A stretch of DNA of 64,000 nt. Source: Bowmanella dokdonensis. GTDB lineage: Bacteria; Pseudomonadota; Gammaproteobacteria; Enterobacterales; Alteromonadaceae. The translations under genes were made by a program, and so were the position numbers. Location of the stretch: NCBI RefSeq assembly GCF_017254865.1, contig NZ_JAFKCV010000001.1:620001-684000 (forward strand), written 5' to 3'. The notes beneath the pieces were generated by a model. That model was given only the letters and a program-made list of their open reading frames with translations. It was not told the DNA's origin and did no database searches. Of the stretch, positions 18,494-28,752 are shown one piece after another (the stretch's first letter is position 1; every line of letters starts with the position of its first letter).

Positions 18494-19225
18494 TCAAAGG
18501 TCGCCGAAACGACTCTGCAGGCTGGCAATGGCAGTCAGGGCGGCCGTCTCTGTACGCAGCACTCTTGGGCCCAGCAGGACAGACTGAAACCCATGTTCAC
18601 CGGCCTGGTAAAGTTCCTGTTCGCTCAGTCCGCCTTCTGGTCCTATCAGCAGTCTGATCCCCCTTCCGGCAGGCTTGTCCAGCTCCGCAATACGTTTTTC
18701 CGCTCTGGGATCCAGAGTCAGTCGCAGGGCGTTGGTGGATTGTCGGGTCCAGTCGGCCAGATTGGCCACAGGATGCAAAACGGGCAAGGTATTACGGCCG
18801 CACTGTTCACAAGCCCCCACAATGATCTTAAGCCATTGTTCGTGCTTTTTCTGCCAGCGATCAGGGTTCAGTTTGACCATACAGCGCTCGGTCAGAAGGG
18901 GGGTAATCTCTGTCACACCAAGCTCCACCGACTTTTGCAGGACAAAATCCATTCTGTCGCCCTTGGAGACTCCCTGACCCAGGTGAATGGACAGGGGGGA
19001 TTCACAACTGATGCCTAATTTGGCATCGACTCTGGCCCATACCTGGCGTTTGTCCACCTTACACAGGGTGGCCGGATATTCATTGCCGTCGCCATTAAAC
19101 AGCACAACGGGATGCTCTTCCTTCAGGCGCAACACATTGCCCGCATGATTGGCGGCATCCGGTTCCAGTTGTACCTCATGGTCAACGATAAGGATCTGGG
19201 AATGAAAAAAGCGGGGAATACGCAT
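18494..19225 (-). CDS. rsmE: 16S rRNA (uracil1498-N3)-methyltransferase
   Basis: A 243-residue SPOUT methyltransferase that modifies U1498 of 16S rRNA. It has an N-terminal PUA-like domain (MRIPRFFHSQ, HAGNVLRL) and the C-terminal trefoil knot with LLIGPEGGLSEQE and VLLGPRVLRTETA. It normally heads an rsmE-gshB-yqgE-ruvX cluster; here it is separated from gshB by five other genes. Confidence 0.96.
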   Translation of the reverse strand: MRIPRFFHSQILIVDHEVQLEPDAANHAGNVLRLKEEHPVVLFNGDGNEYPATLCKVDKRQVWARVDAKLGISCESPLSIHLGQGVSKGDRMDFVLQKSVELGVTEITPLLTERCMVKLNPDRWQKKHEQWLKIIVGACEQCGRNTLPVLHPVANLADWTRQSTNALRLTLDPRAEKRIAELDKPAGRGIRLLIGPEGGLSEQELYQAGEHGFQSVLLGPRVLRTETAALTAIASLQSRFGDL

Positions 19226-19309
19226 GGCTGTTGGCAGCGGATTAATATTGGCGCCAGTCTAAGCCAAAGCGCCGGTAAACGCACCCCGTAGCTTTTCTTC
19301 GCCGTTGCA

Positions 19310-19756
19310 TTAATGGGGATTTGAGCCTTTCTGCCGGTTCGCCTCCATGCGACGCACAGGCATACTGTCGATCACAGCGAGTATCTGGTCAATGTCCAGG
19401 TCGGCTGCCTGTTGCTTGACCAGACCGTCCTTACCAATCAACACCAGGCTATGGTTGTGGTCGCGAAAGTAGCGGGTCACCAGATGTTCTCCGAATTCAG
19501 GGGTCAGCGGGGCCGGGTAGTTGGTGACGATTTGCTCATTCTGTATGACAAACCAATAAAGATCCCTCTGCGCAAATTTATCCCGGGCATCCCGCAGCCC
19601 GCTGACATCATGTTCCTGCCCGGCAACAGCTTTGAGCAGCAACAGCCGGTGCTGCTGCAGTTCGTCGAGACTCCCTAACTGACTGGCAAAGGCCGGGTTG
19701 CAGACTAGGCTCATTGTCAACAAGGTAAAGATAAAAAAGGGTATCAGATTTTTCAT
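19310..19756 (-). CDS. DUF4174 domain-containing secreted protein
   Basis: A 148-residue protein with a signal peptide (cut near CNPAFA-SQ) and a thioredoxin-like DUF4174 core: RLLLLKAV, YWFVIQNEQI, then LVLIGKDGLVKQQ and a C-terminal IDSMPVRRMEA, the family's typical ending. No CxxC redox motif is seen, so oxidoreductase activity is not supported. The function of the family is unknown. Confidence 0.75.
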   Translation of the reverse strand: MKNLIPFFIFTLLTMSLVCNPAFASQLGSLDELQQHRLLLLKAVAGQEHDVSGLRDARDKFAQRDLYWFVIQNEQIVTNYPAPLTPEFGEHLVTRYFRDHNHSLVLIGKDGLVKQQAADLDIDQILAVIDSMPVRRMEANRQKGSNPH

Positions 19757-19806
19757 TGGCTAAACCTCCTGTTCAGCTTCTGGTTACGGCACAGGGCCGA
19801 TGCGGA

Positions 19807-22800
19807 TCATTCAATATCAAAACTGTAATAAAGATCCATTGACCGTTCGAGGCTACTGACGGCTTCCAGCCAGAGCTGGTTCATCAGGTAGAAGCGCACC
19901 GTCACCTGAGTGACGGGCTCAAGAATTCCCACTCCGTATTTCAGATAGATACGTTCGCCGATGTAACCGCTGACTGTGGCCAGGCTGTCGCCGCTGACCG
20001 CATCCGTTTCCGTATCCAGGGTAATGTCGCTGATCAGCGGGATTTCATTGAGCGCATCCGTCAGGCCGCTGGCCCCGGTAATACCGATGCCCTGGTTGGC
20101 CGCCATGACCAGCGCCATCGAGCTTCCGTCTATGTCTGTGCCGTTCTGTGGTGCGGAACCGCGCAAAATATAAGACAAGATGGCACTTTGCTCCATATTG
20201 GGGTTGGAAAACAGGTCCACCTTGAGGTTGTTGGCTGGTCCGGATACCTGAATGCCTGCCTCCACCGAGGTGCCTTTGAGCGGCCGGATGGCCTGCAGTT
20301 GCACTACCGGATTGTCTGCCTGGCCGAGAAACTGCAATCGGCCGCTTTTTACTTCCAGATTCTGCCCATAGGCTTTGTAAAACCCTTCGGTGAAGGTCAG
20401 GGTACCGTACAGCTCAAGAGGAGCGGGGCTGGTTTGCCTGGCGTTGAGGCTGCCATCCAGCTTGCCGTTGAAACCAAATCCGCTGATGCTGAAAGGTTCT
20501 CCAAGCTCAATGTCCAAATCAATGTTTCTGGCCAGCATGGTCTCCATCTGCCGTTGATTTTCATTAACCAGCACCATATCGTCGGAAACGGAAACCGCCG
20601 ACTCTGGCAGACTGGCCAACCTGACAACGCCGCTGTCTATAGTGACTTTGCCGGTCAGGTTAAGCTTTTTGTCCAGCTCAATATTCACGTTCGGGCTGAC
20701 ATCGGCATACAGCTCGGGTAACGATTTAATCTGTAGTTTCTGGCCTTGCAGCCTGGCTTTCAGATAAAGGGCTTCCTGCCAGTTACTCTGCCCGGGATCC
20801 CAGCGGCTGGTGCCATTGAGGTTCGCCTGTCCCTCGCCCATTTGCCACTGACCGGAAAAATCGGCCCGGTTACCCTCGAACTCCACTGACAATGCGATTT
20901 GTTCCGCTGTACTCTGCGAGCGGGCGAGGGTGATGGCCCCCTGCTGCAGTTGAAGATTGCCCGCCAGTTGAGGCTGGTCCAGTCTGCCAGACAATCTTAT
21001 ATCTGCCCCCAGCATGCCCTCCAATCGGCTCAGTTCAGGAAATAAGGGCATAAAGCCTGCCAGTGGCAGAGGGGACAATTGCAGTTCGCCATTCAAGGAC
21101 ATATCCGGCTTGGGCCCTATCTGGGCATTTAGCCGTACCATTGGGGCAGATTGTTCGTCCGTCAGGCGGCCTTCTAATTTTATCCCCTGCTCGTCAGTGT
21201 GGACGGTCAGGGTGCCTCCCTGCCAATCCAGCAAATCCAGGGTTTTTTCTTCGAGTTGCTGTTTAAGGTGGCCAGATGAAAGCGAAGCCTCCAGATCGAT
21301 AATCGGCAGCCCTTGCTCCGGCAGTCTGATACTGGCCTGCAGCGTTGCTCTGCCTTGCAGATCCTGTTGGATGAGTCTGTCCGGATTGGCCTGCACCCAG
21401 GCGCCATAATCTACCTCAGCACTGACCACTATGGGCTCCTGGCCTGGCAGCGTCAGGGGTTGTTGCAGACAGAGTTCACTGAACCGCCCTTGCCAGCAGT
21501 GGGCTGATACCGAGGTCTGCCCGCCAATTGCCAAATCAACGGGCTCCTGCAATTGCCACTCCTCCTGCAGCAAAGCCAGACGAGCTTGTGACAGTTGTCC
21601 CTGCCAGCGTCCGAAGTCAGGATCCGCCTTGCCGGTCAATTCCAGGGTCGAGTGCACATCGCCGTCCAGTTCCAGGTGCAGGCGGTGTTGTTCAAGGTTA
21701 CCTTCGAGGCTGGCCTGGCCATAAAAGTGCTGACTGTTGTCCCAGGTAATACTCGGCAAGCTGATTTCCACTTTGGTCTGGTGCTGGCTCGCTGGCTGGT
21801 ACCGGGCCTCGAAGCCGGTATCGCTGAGCGACAGGCCCTGGGTATGCAACTGGGAAATCTTGCCTTGCAGATCCAGTTTCGGATCTTTAATGGGACCGCT
21901 GATGCTAAGGTCGGACTCTAACTGGCCTTCAAGCTGGCTGGACAGGGCGCTGAGATCCTGCGCTATCAGCCGACCCTCAATTTGCCAGTCCTGTTCTGCC
22001 TGACCGGTCAGCTTCAGGGTGCTCATAAAGGCCTCCACACCCAGATCCAGGTTTTCGACCCTGAGCTGTCCCCGGTGGCTGATGTCTGCCACCGCCCTCA
22101 GTCGCAATGGCGTCTGGGCAAGGGTGCCTTGCAGCCTGGTATCTTTAACTTGTACGGCCCATTGTCCGTCATGCCATTCCCCCTGGTGTGAGAGGCTGCC
22201 GCTGATGTTACCGGCAACGGGGATCAGAGGGGAGTCCACCACCAGCTTGTCAATCTGGCCATCCAATTGCCAGCGGATGGGCTGGCGGTAATCCAACTGT
22301 CCCTCAAAGGTCATGGAAGAACCGCTGTCGGGATCCTTGAAGGTCAGGATCAGATTGTTCAGTTGACCCGCCCCATGGTTGGCCTTCAGCCTGATGCTGG
22401 CCGGGGTAGGCTGACCGAAACCGAACCCCTGCACGGCCAGTTGCAGACTGGCCTGTTGAGAGGCCAGATTGCCGCTGGCCGTGCCGGTCAGTTTACCCGG
22501 GCGGAAGCTGGCTTCGTCTGGCAGACTCAGCAAAGGACTGAGGGCCTCTGTCTGCAGTGAAAATTCTGTTTCAAAGGGGAGCTGGCTGTCGGTCAGATCG
22601 GCCCGTCCCTGCAGCGCCAGCGACAATTGCTCTGTTTCTTTCACGCGCAGTGACAGTTCCTGCAGGTTACCGCTGGCCTGTAACTGCCAGGGTGAGGCCT
22701 CAAGGGGAGCCGGCAGAAGTTCGGCAGCGGGCCTTAACCTGGCGTTCAGGCTCAGGGGGTATGGGCCTGCCAGAGTCGCCGAACCTTGCAGATCCAACTG

Positions 22801-23589
22801 ACCAACGCTGCGCATTCTCAGGGCCAGTTTGTCCAGTTGAACACGTTGGTCCTGCCAATGCATCTGCAATGCCAGGGACTCCATGGCCCAATGCCGGCCC
22901 GATTGCTGCAGTTGGAAATCGCTAATCTGTACATCGCGCAGACGAATATTCACCGGCGCCTGCAGGGTGGGCAAGTTGGCCAGCGGCCATCCGGCGTCGT
23001 CCGTTGGCGTGCGGGTCTCCAGGAGTTCCACCTGGGGCCCCTTAAGCAAGAATGTATCCAGATTGAGCCACTGGCCTTGCAGACTGGCTGCCAAATCCAG
23101 TTGCTGCCAGGCAAGGATCATGGCCGGAGCACTGATTCGACTGTCGGTCACCTGCATCTGCCGGATAATCATGGGGGGTAACCAGTCAGGCAGATCAAGC
23201 TTGCTGGTGCCAGCAAAGTTGGCCGGGGCGGCAGAGGTCTGTTCATTGGCTGGCAACCGGAGCCTCAGTTGTTGCAAATCCAGTTTCTGTATCACCAGTC
23301 TCGGCATGAGCAATGCCCGGGCGGAGATATCCAGCTCCAGACGGCTGGCTGTCAGTTTTAAACCGGCTTGTTGATACTGGATATCTGTCAGTATCAACCC
23401 GGTCAGCAGGCTGCCTGAATCGTGGTTCAGTGTCAGGCCTTCCAACCGGGATTCAGCCTGCCCCAGAAGAATCCCAGTGCCGATGCGGGTGGCTGTCAGC
23501 AGATAAAATGCCGCAACAAACAGGAACACCAGTATCGCCAGGGCCAGAAGCGTTGTGCGTAGCAGTGGCTTGAAGGAAAAGGGCCTCAT
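19807..23589 (-). CDS. tamB: Translocation and assembly module inner-membrane component TamB
   Basis: A 1260-residue AsmA-like bridge protein, the same length as E. coli TamB. An N-terminal signal anchor (about 10-32) is followed by a long beta-taco groove of repeating beta strands and the DUF490/TamB domain at the C-terminus (ILRGSAPQNG, LVMAANQGIGITG, YLKYGVGILEPVTQVTVRFYL). TamB spans the periplasm and, with TamA, supports assembly of outer-membrane proteins and phospholipid transport. Its start overlaps the tamA stop by one base. Confidence 0.96.
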   Translation of the reverse strand: MRPFSFKPLLRTTLLALAILVFLFVAAFYLLTATRIGTGILLGQAESRLEGLTLNHDSGSLLTGLILTDIQYQQAGLKLTASRLELDISARALLMPRLVIQKLDLQQLRLRLPANEQTSAAPANFAGTSKLDLPDWLPPMIIRQMQVTDSRISAPAMILAWQQLDLAASLQGQWLNLDTFLLKGPQVELLETRTPTDDAGWPLANLPTLQAPVNIRLRDVQISDFQLQQSGRHWAMESLALQMHWQDQRVQLDKLALRMRSVGQLDLQGSATLAGPYPLSLNARLRPAAELLPAPLEASPWQLQASGNLQELSLRVKETEQLSLALQGRADLTDSQLPFETEFSLQTEALSPLLSLPDEASFRPGKLTGTASGNLASQQASLQLAVQGFGFGQPTPASIRLKANHGAGQLNNLILTFKDPDSGSSMTFEGQLDYRQPIRWQLDGQIDKLVVDSPLIPVAGNISGSLSHQGEWHDGQWAVQVKDTRLQGTLAQTPLRLRAVADISHRGQLRVENLDLGVEAFMSTLKLTGQAEQDWQIEGRLIAQDLSALSSQLEGQLESDLSISGPIKDPKLDLQGKISQLHTQGLSLSDTGFEARYQPASQHQTKVEISLPSITWDNSQHFYGQASLEGNLEQHRLHLELDGDVHSTLELTGKADPDFGRWQGQLSQARLALLQEEWQLQEPVDLAIGGQTSVSAHCWQGRFSELCLQQPLTLPGQEPIVVSAEVDYGAWVQANPDRLIQQDLQGRATLQASIRLPEQGLPIIDLEASLSSGHLKQQLEEKTLDLLDWQGGTLTVHTDEQGIKLEGRLTDEQSAPMVRLNAQIGPKPDMSLNGELQLSPLPLAGFMPLFPELSRLEGMLGADIRLSGRLDQPQLAGNLQLQQGAITLARSQSTAEQIALSVEFEGNRADFSGQWQMGEGQANLNGTSRWDPGQSNWQEALYLKARLQGQKLQIKSLPELYADVSPNVNIELDKKLNLTGKVTIDSGVVRLASLPESAVSVSDDMVLVNENQRQMETMLARNIDLDIELGEPFSISGFGFNGKLDGSLNARQTSPAPLELYGTLTFTEGFYKAYGQNLEVKSGRLQFLGQADNPVVQLQAIRPLKGTSVEAGIQVSGPANNLKVDLFSNPNMEQSAILSYILRGSAPQNGTDIDGSSMALVMAANQGIGITGASGLTDALNEIPLISDITLDTETDAVSGDSLATVSGYIGERIYLKYGVGILEPVTQVTVRFYLMNQLWLEAVSSLERSMDLYYSFDIE

Positions 23590-25337
23590 CAGAGTTCCGC
23601 CCCCATACTGATATGCAACCGCCAGGGCCTGTCCTCTTCACTGATGCCATAGGCTACTTCCACACGCACGGCCCCCACCGGGGACAGCCAGTGAACCCCT
23701 GTACCCACGGATTGGACCGGGTTGAACTTGTCACGGTTAAAGGCATTGCCGGCGTCGGTAAAAATCGCCAGCCGCCAGTCATCGTAGAGGTAGTACTGGT
23801 ACTCGGCTGAGGCCACAGCCAGCATCTTGCCGCCTATCACCCGCTGTTCCGGGCCATCGTCTGTTTGCACTGTGGTAGTGGGACCCAGGCTGTTGTAGTC
23901 GAAACCACGAATGCTCTGATCACCGCCGGCAAAGAAACGCAGGGATGGTGCTAGACTCTCCACACCTTCCTCCTCCGTGACATTGATGCCTGCCTGGCCA
24001 CGCAGGACCACCCGGTGATCGCCCCAACGGTGCAGCCATTTCCAGAAACCCGTCAGTCGCAACAGCCGGCCCCCCGAACCCAGGTTCTGGTCGGTGGCTT
24101 CTACCTGATAATTCTGCAAAAAGCCCGCCTCGGGATCCCGGATGGGCCCTTCGCGCCGGGTGCGGGACAGGGTCAGGCCCGGCAACAGATATTGGGCCCG
24201 GTAGTCCTGTTCGGCGAAGTTCCAGTTTTCATCCAGCCAGCGCAACTGGGTCGCCCACACCCACTTTTTGTGGGTAGATTGCCGGCTCAGCGCCAGACGT
24301 TTCTGGGTGCTGGTCAGATCGCCATAGTCATTCTGCTCCAGCCCCAGGCTGATAAGGTAATGCTCGTTTAACGGATCCTCGCCGGGGATCTGGTAGAAAA
24401 AATTGATGTAGGGATTCACTGTGGAGTAGCGCAGGGTGGTTTCCTGGCTGTGACCATAGCGGTTTATTCTGGGGGTACGCCAGTTGAACTGCGCTCTTGG
24501 CCCGGTATCGGTCACGTATCCCACTCCCACCTTAAAGCTGTGGGTAGGGGCGTCGGACAGCGCCACATTGATGGGCACCTGGTGGTCGTGCACCTTATTG
24601 AGGTCTGGGGTAACCAGCACATCATCGAAATAGCCTGACCGCCGCAAGGCTGATTCCAGCGAACTCAGCAGGGAGCTTTGATAGGGTTCACCCAGGGTCA
24701 GGGGGGACATGCGTTCCAGCAGCTCCCGGGACACATCCGACCCTTTGTAATTTACTTCGCCGACCTGATGTCGGACACCCGTATCAAACTCCAGTATCAC
24801 CCTGGCTTCCCGGGTTTCGGTATTGACCCTCAATTCATGGGTAATCCATTTGGCTGAAAGATAACCGTGGTTACGGGCGTACGTCTGGATCCTGTCTTTC
24901 CAGCTTTCATAACTCTGGTGGTTCAGTATCTGGCCCTGCTGCTGGATGATCCCGGCCAGCAGTTGCTGAAACTCGTCATCGTCCAGGCCGTCTCCCTTGA
25001 GGCTCAGGTCCATCTGGGTAATGCGGGTCGGGGCACCAGGGTCGACAGATATGGTGACCCGCAGAGGCTGTACCTCTCGGTTGACCTGCACTTTTGCATG
25101 GGCATTGTTGTAACCCAGGGCAACCAGGGCACTCAGCGTTTTCTCCCTGGCTTTGGCAATAAAGGCGTTGATCTGGTGGGGCTCGGTAGGTAAGGACCCC
25201 AGATGTGCGCGGATATTCTGTTGTTGCGCTTCGTTTGCCCCCTGAATACTCAGTTCGATTTGCTGCTGGGCATGCGCGCTGCTGCAAAATAGCATGCAGA
25301 GAATTCCGAACAGCAAAAGGTTGGAGTAAGGTCGCAA
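23589..25337 (-). CDS. tamA: Outer-membrane assembly factor TamA
   Basis: A 582-residue Omp85 protein. After the signal peptide (cut near SSAHA-QQ) come three POTRA domains up to about residue 265, then the 16-strand barrel with the conserved FFAGGDQSIRGFDY block (VRGF-like motif of Omp85 proteins), ending in the aromatic-poor but typical LHISMGAEL. It forms the TAM complex with TamB, encoded directly downstream. Confidence 0.96.
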   Translation of the reverse strand: MRPYSNLLLFGILCMLFCSSAHAQQQIELSIQGANEAQQQNIRAHLGSLPTEPHQINAFIAKAREKTLSALVALGYNNAHAKVQVNREVQPLRVTISVDPGAPTRITQMDLSLKGDGLDDDEFQQLLAGIIQQQGQILNHQSYESWKDRIQTYARNHGYLSAKWITHELRVNTETREARVILEFDTGVRHQVGEVNYKGSDVSRELLERMSPLTLGEPYQSSLLSSLESALRRSGYFDDVLVTPDLNKVHDHQVPINVALSDAPTHSFKVGVGYVTDTGPRAQFNWRTPRINRYGHSQETTLRYSTVNPYINFFYQIPGEDPLNEHYLISLGLEQNDYGDLTSTQKRLALSRQSTHKKWVWATQLRWLDENWNFAEQDYRAQYLLPGLTLSRTRREGPIRDPEAGFLQNYQVEATDQNLGSGGRLLRLTGFWKWLHRWGDHRVVLRGQAGINVTEEEGVESLAPSLRFFAGGDQSIRGFDYNSLGPTTTVQTDDGPEQRVIGGKMLAVASAEYQYYLYDDWRLAIFTDAGNAFNRDKFNPVQSVGTGVHWLSPVGAVRVEVAYGISEEDRPWRLHISMGAEL

Positions 25338-25615
25338 TGGCTTTCATCCTGAATGGCAAAAATAAATCAATCCCAACCTAGTGTAGCCAAAGGCGGGCGG
25401 CTGTTTTAAATCCGCGGCTTTTTCCCTGGCGCGCCAGGCCGGGCGGGAGGGCATGATACCAATTTGCCACCGGGATTGAACAGCAGCATATCTGCCTGCG
25501 TGGGCCGCTGACAATTAACTGATTTGTGGTAAAAATCTGATATGCTTGATGACTGATCTGCCCGTTTGACAGGCGCTGCGGCACAGAATAACAACACTGG
25601 ATATGGAGAACTCGC

Positions 25616-26473
25616 ATGATTGAATCGGTAAATGTGGCCGAACTGATTGAAACCTATTTGATCCCCTGGGGCATCAATATCGTCCTGGCCCTGCTGATCT
25701 TTGTTATCGGCCGGCTGGTGGTGGGTTTGCTGATCAACCTGTTTGGCAAGGTCATGGGCCGCTCCAAGTGGGACAGCATGCTGATCGAGTTCGTGAAGTC
25801 GATATTAGGCGCCGTACTGACCCTGTTTGTGGTTGTCGCCTCCTTGGATCAACTGGGTGTGGACACCACGTCACTGGTCGCTCTGCTTGGCGCGGCAGGC
25901 CTGGCAATTGGCCTGTCCATGAAAGACTCTTTGGCCAATTTCGCTGCCGGCGTCATGCTGCTGGTGTTTCGTCCGTTCAAGGCTGGGGACTACGTGGAAG
26001 CGGGGGGGACTGCCGGCACGGTAAACAGCATTGGGATTTTTACCAGCACCCTCACCACGCCGGACAATAAAGTGGTCATCGTTCCCAACGGTGCCATCTA
26101 TTCAGACAATATCACCAACTATTCGGCCATGGAAACGCGCCGCGTGGACATGGTGGTGGGGATCAGTTATGACAGCGACCTGCGCAAAGCCAAGCAGATT
26201 ATGAGAGAGATGCTGGAGGCCGACGAGCGGGTCCTCAAGGAGCCGGCCATTACTATTGCAGTGTCTGAGCTGGCCGACAGCAGCGTCAATTTTATCGTCC
26301 GGCCCTGGGCCAAGGTGGCCGACTACTGGTCGCTGAAATGGGACTTTACCGAGGCGGTCAAATTGCGCTTCGATGAGGAAGGCATTGTCATCCCTTACCC
26401 GCAGATGGATGTCTATCTGCACAAGGACGATGCGGAAAACGAGGATAAACAGGAAACTAAAGCGCAGCAATAA
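25616..26473 (+). CDS. mscS: Small-conductance mechanosensitive channel, MscS family
   Basis: A 285-residue channel with three N-terminal membrane helices. The pore helix TM3 has the Gly/Ala ladder LLGAAGLAIGLSMKDSLANFAAGVML, then the beta domain with RPFKAGDYVEAGGTAGTVNSIGIF and the cytoplasmic cage. Size and order match E. coli MscS (286 residues). It opens on membrane tension in osmotic downshock. The C-terminal tail is acidic and Gln rich. A strong terminator follows. Confidence 0.95.
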   Translation: MIESVNVAELIETYLIPWGINIVLALLIFVIGRLVVGLLINLFGKVMGRSKWDSMLIEFVKSILGAVLTLFVVVASLDQLGVDTTSLVALLGAAGLAIGLSMKDSLANFAAGVMLLVFRPFKAGDYVEAGGTAGTVNSIGIFTSTLTTPDNKVVIVPNGAIYSDNITNYSAMETRRVDMVVGISYDSDLRKAKQIMREMLEADERVLKEPAITIAVSELADSSVNFIVRPWAKVADYWSLKWDFTEAVKLRFDEEGIVIPYPQMDVYLHKDDAENEDKQETKAQQ

Positions 26474-26485
26474 GGTGCAGCGTCA

Positions 26486-26512
26486 AAAAAGCCCGTCATC
26501 GACGGGCTTTTT
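26486..26512. terminator. Bidirectional terminator between mscS and the M48 protease
   Basis: A perfect 12-bp stem AAAAAGCCCGTC / GACGGGCTTTTT with a 3-nt loop has A and T tracts on the two sides, so it can end both the rightward mscS message and the leftward protease message. Confidence 0.92.
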
Positions 26513-26541
26513 GTTTCCAGCCAATCAGCATCTGACTTTGA

Positions 26542-27339
26542 CTATTCCCGGCAATCCGGTTTGTTTTTGGCCGTTTTATAGTCCTTGAGGGCGGGGGACA
26601 TATTGGCCGACAGGTTCTCAATACGGCTTTGCGGCGCTGGGTGAGTGGAAAGCAGTTCAGGTTGGCGCTGGCCCCCGCTGGCCTGCTCCATGTTTTTCCA
26701 CAGTTCCACCGATTCCTGGGGATTAAACCCGGCTTTGGCCATCAACTGCAAGCCTATCAGATCCGCTTCCGATTCGTGTACCCGGCTGAAAGGCAGCTGG
26801 ATACCCACCTGACTGGCCAGACCCAGGCCGGCCATGATCATCTGGCTGTTACCCACCTGGCCTGCTTGCAGGATCTGGCTGGTGGCCTCCATACCGATAC
26901 CGATCAGGGTGCTGTTGGACATACGTTCGTTGCTGTGGCCGGCAATCACATGGCCCACTTCGTGGCCCAGCACGGCAGCCAGTTGATGCTGGTTTTTGGC
27001 CACTTTGAGCAGGCCGGTATAGACACCGATTTTGCCCCCCGGCAGGGCGAAAGCGTTGACCTGATCATCGTCGAAAACCACGATCTCCCACTGGCCGGCA
27101 TAGACGTCATCCGAGACCTGATCGGCAATATGCCTGGCCACACAGGTGACGTACTGGTTCTGTACCGGTGCAGAGGAAACCTTCTGCTCGGATTTCATGC
27201 TGTCGAAGGCCTGGGAGCCCATGGCCGACAATTGATCCGACGAATAAAGTTTAAGCTGGTTGCGACCGAGGGGGGATTTGGCGCAGGCCACCAGCAGGGA
27301 AGCGGTGCACAGGGCCAGGGTCAGGGTCTTGAGTTTCAT
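26542..27339 (-). CDS. M48 family metallopeptidase lipoprotein
   Basis: A 265-residue zinc protease. The signal ends in a lipobox LLVAC (Cys19), so the mature protein is membrane anchored. The catalytic motif HEVGH is at 126-130, the third ligand is in the later ESEAD motif, and STHPAPQSR is the conserved late block of the LoiP/YcaL/BepA group, which act in outer-membrane quality control. The start at 27339 is preferred to 27351: GAGAG precedes it and the signal peptide begins MKLKTLTLAL. It follows 180 bp after metK on the same strand. Confidence 0.9.
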   Translation of the reverse strand: MKLKTLTLALCTASLLVACAKSPLGRNQLKLYSSDQLSAMGSQAFDSMKSEQKVSSAPVQNQYVTCVARHIADQVSDDVYAGQWEIVVFDDDQVNAFALPGGKIGVYTGLLKVAKNQHQLAAVLGHEVGHVIAGHSNERMSNSTLIGIGMEATSQILQAGQVGNSQMIMAGLGLASQVGIQLPFSRVHESEADLIGLQLMAKAGFNPQESVELWKNMEQASGGQRQPELLSTHPAPQSRIENLSANMSPALKDYKTAKNKPDCRE

Positions 27340-27455
27340 CCTGTCTCTCATTGGTTGAACTGCCCTTATTGTGATCCAGTCCAGCGGCGAATGCCAATAA
27401 TGGTAAAGAAGAATGTTTCATGCCATTCGCCGGTGAAATTTCCCGGCGTTGGCTG

Positions 27456-27480
27456 TATAGGGTCCATCCATGGACCTATA
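27456..27480. other. Near-perfect dyad between metK and the M48 gene
   Basis: TATAGGGTCCAT and ATGGACCTATA form an inverted repeat (one extra G in the left arm) around a CC centre. It lies in the 178-bp gap upstream of the leftward protease gene. It could be an operator or a weak RNA hairpin; no T-tract follows on either strand. Confidence 0.4.
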
Positions 27481-27517
27481 CACCGGGCTGAGCTACCAGG
27501 GCAACCCGGTGTTCGGC

Positions 27518-28669
27518 TTACAGATTGGCTGCGTCGCGCAGCAACTGGGCCTTGTCAGTAGCCTCCCAGGGAAACTCCTCGCGGCCGAAGTGGCCATAAG
27601 CGGCCGTGGCCTGGAAGATTGGCCGTTCAAGATCCAGCATCCTGATCAGGCCATAGGGACGCAGATCAAAATACTCACGCACCAGGGCGATGAGCTTTTC
27701 CTCGTCCAGGCGGCCGGTGCCGAAGGTCTCAATACTGATTGACGTGGGCTCGGCCACGCCGATGGCGTAGGAGACCTGAATCTCACATTTTTCAGCCAGG
27801 CCGGCAGCGACGATATTCTTGGCCACATAACGTCCGGCGTAGGCAGCAGAGCGATCCACCTTGGACGGATCCTTACCGGAGAACGCACCGCCCCCGTGGC
27901 GGGCCATGCCACCATAGGTATCGACAATAATTTTGCGCCCGGTCAGGCCGCAATCGCCCATGGGACCGCCTATAACGAAGCGGCCAGTGGGATTGATAAA
28001 AAACTTGGTGTCCCGGCTGAGCCATTCTGCCGGCAGCACCGGCTTGATGATCTCCTCCATTACCGCTTCCTTGAGGGTGGGCAGGTTGATGGAGCCGCAA
28101 TGCTGGGTCGACAGGACGACCGCATCGATTCCCACCGGCTTGCCGTCTTCATAGATAAAGGTCACCTGGCTTTTGGCATCGGGACGCAGCCATTCGAGGG
28201 TGCCGTTTTTACGCACTTCGGCCTGGCGCTTGACCAGCAAGTGGGAGTAGGTAATGGGGGCGGGCATCAGCACATCGGTTTCGTTGGTGGCAAAGCCAAA
28301 CATCAGGCCCTGGTCACCGGCGCCCTGTTCTTCGGGACGGGAGCGGTCCACGCCCTGGTTGATATCCGGACTCTGTTTACCAATGGCATTGAGTACCGCA
28401 CAGGAATCCGCATCGAAACCCATGTCTGAATGAACATAGCCGATTTCCCGTACGGTGTTACGGGTTAACTCCTCAATATCCACCCAGGCGGTGGTGGTGA
28501 TTTCCCCGCCCACCAGCACCATGCCGGTCTTAACGAAGGTTTCACAGGCCACCCGGGCCCTGGGATCCTGGGTCAGGATGGCATCCAGCACCGCGTCGGA
28601 GATCTGGTCGGCAATCTTATCAGGATGACCTTCAGAGACTGACTCGGAGGTAAACAGGTGTCTTGTCAT
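27518..28669 (-). CDS. metK: S-adenosylmethionine synthetase
   Basis: A 383-residue enzyme that makes SAM from methionine and ATP. Conserved blocks are [20 protein letters not shown] (His and Asp that bind ATP and Mg), [16 protein letters not shown], the P-loop-like [19 protein letters not shown], and [17 protein letters not shown]. Three tandem MetJ boxes lie just upstream of a recognisable promoter, so methionine repression is expected. The ribosome site is GAGGATCC before the start. Confidence 0.98.
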   Translation of the reverse strand: MTRHLFTSESVSEGHPDKIADQISDAVLDAILTQDPRARVACETFVKTGMVLVGGEITTTAWVDIEELTRNTVREIGYVHSDMGFDADSCAVLNAIGKQSPDINQGVDRSRPEEQGAGDQGLMFGFATNETDVLMPAPITYSHLLVKRQAEVRKNGTLEWLRPDAKSQVTFIYEDGKPVGIDAVVLSTQHCGSINLPTLKEAVMEEIIKPVLPAEWLSRDTKFFINPTGRFVIGGPMGDCGLTGRKIIVDTYGGMARHGGGAFSGKDPSKVDRSAAYAGRYVAKNIVAAGLAEKCEIQVSYAIGVAEPTSISIETFGTGRLDEEKLIALVREYFDLRPYGLIRMLDLERPIFQATAAYGHFGREEFPWEATDKAQLLRDAANL

Positions 28670-28720
28670 AGGGGATCCTCAATTGAATTCTTGTGCCCTG
28701 TATCGACACAGATGGGTTCC

Positions 28721-28749
28721 ATTTTACAAAATCGGCAGTATTTTTCCAA
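28721..28749 (-). promoter_or_regulatory. Predicted metK promoter
   Basis: On the minus strand, TTGGAA (28744-28749) and TAAAAT (28721-28726) are separated by exactly 17 bp, and the start codon is about 50 bases downstream. The MetJ boxes end 4 bp upstream of the -35 element. Confidence 0.65.
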
Positions 28750-28752
28750 TCT

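Noticed and set aside
19976-23573. Many long frames on the plus strand through tamB
   Set aside because: They are shadows of a high-GC gene; none has a ribosome site or recognisable domain.
27481-27511. CACCGGG/CCCGGTG hairpin after metK as terminator
   Set aside because: The loop is 17 nt and no T-run follows.
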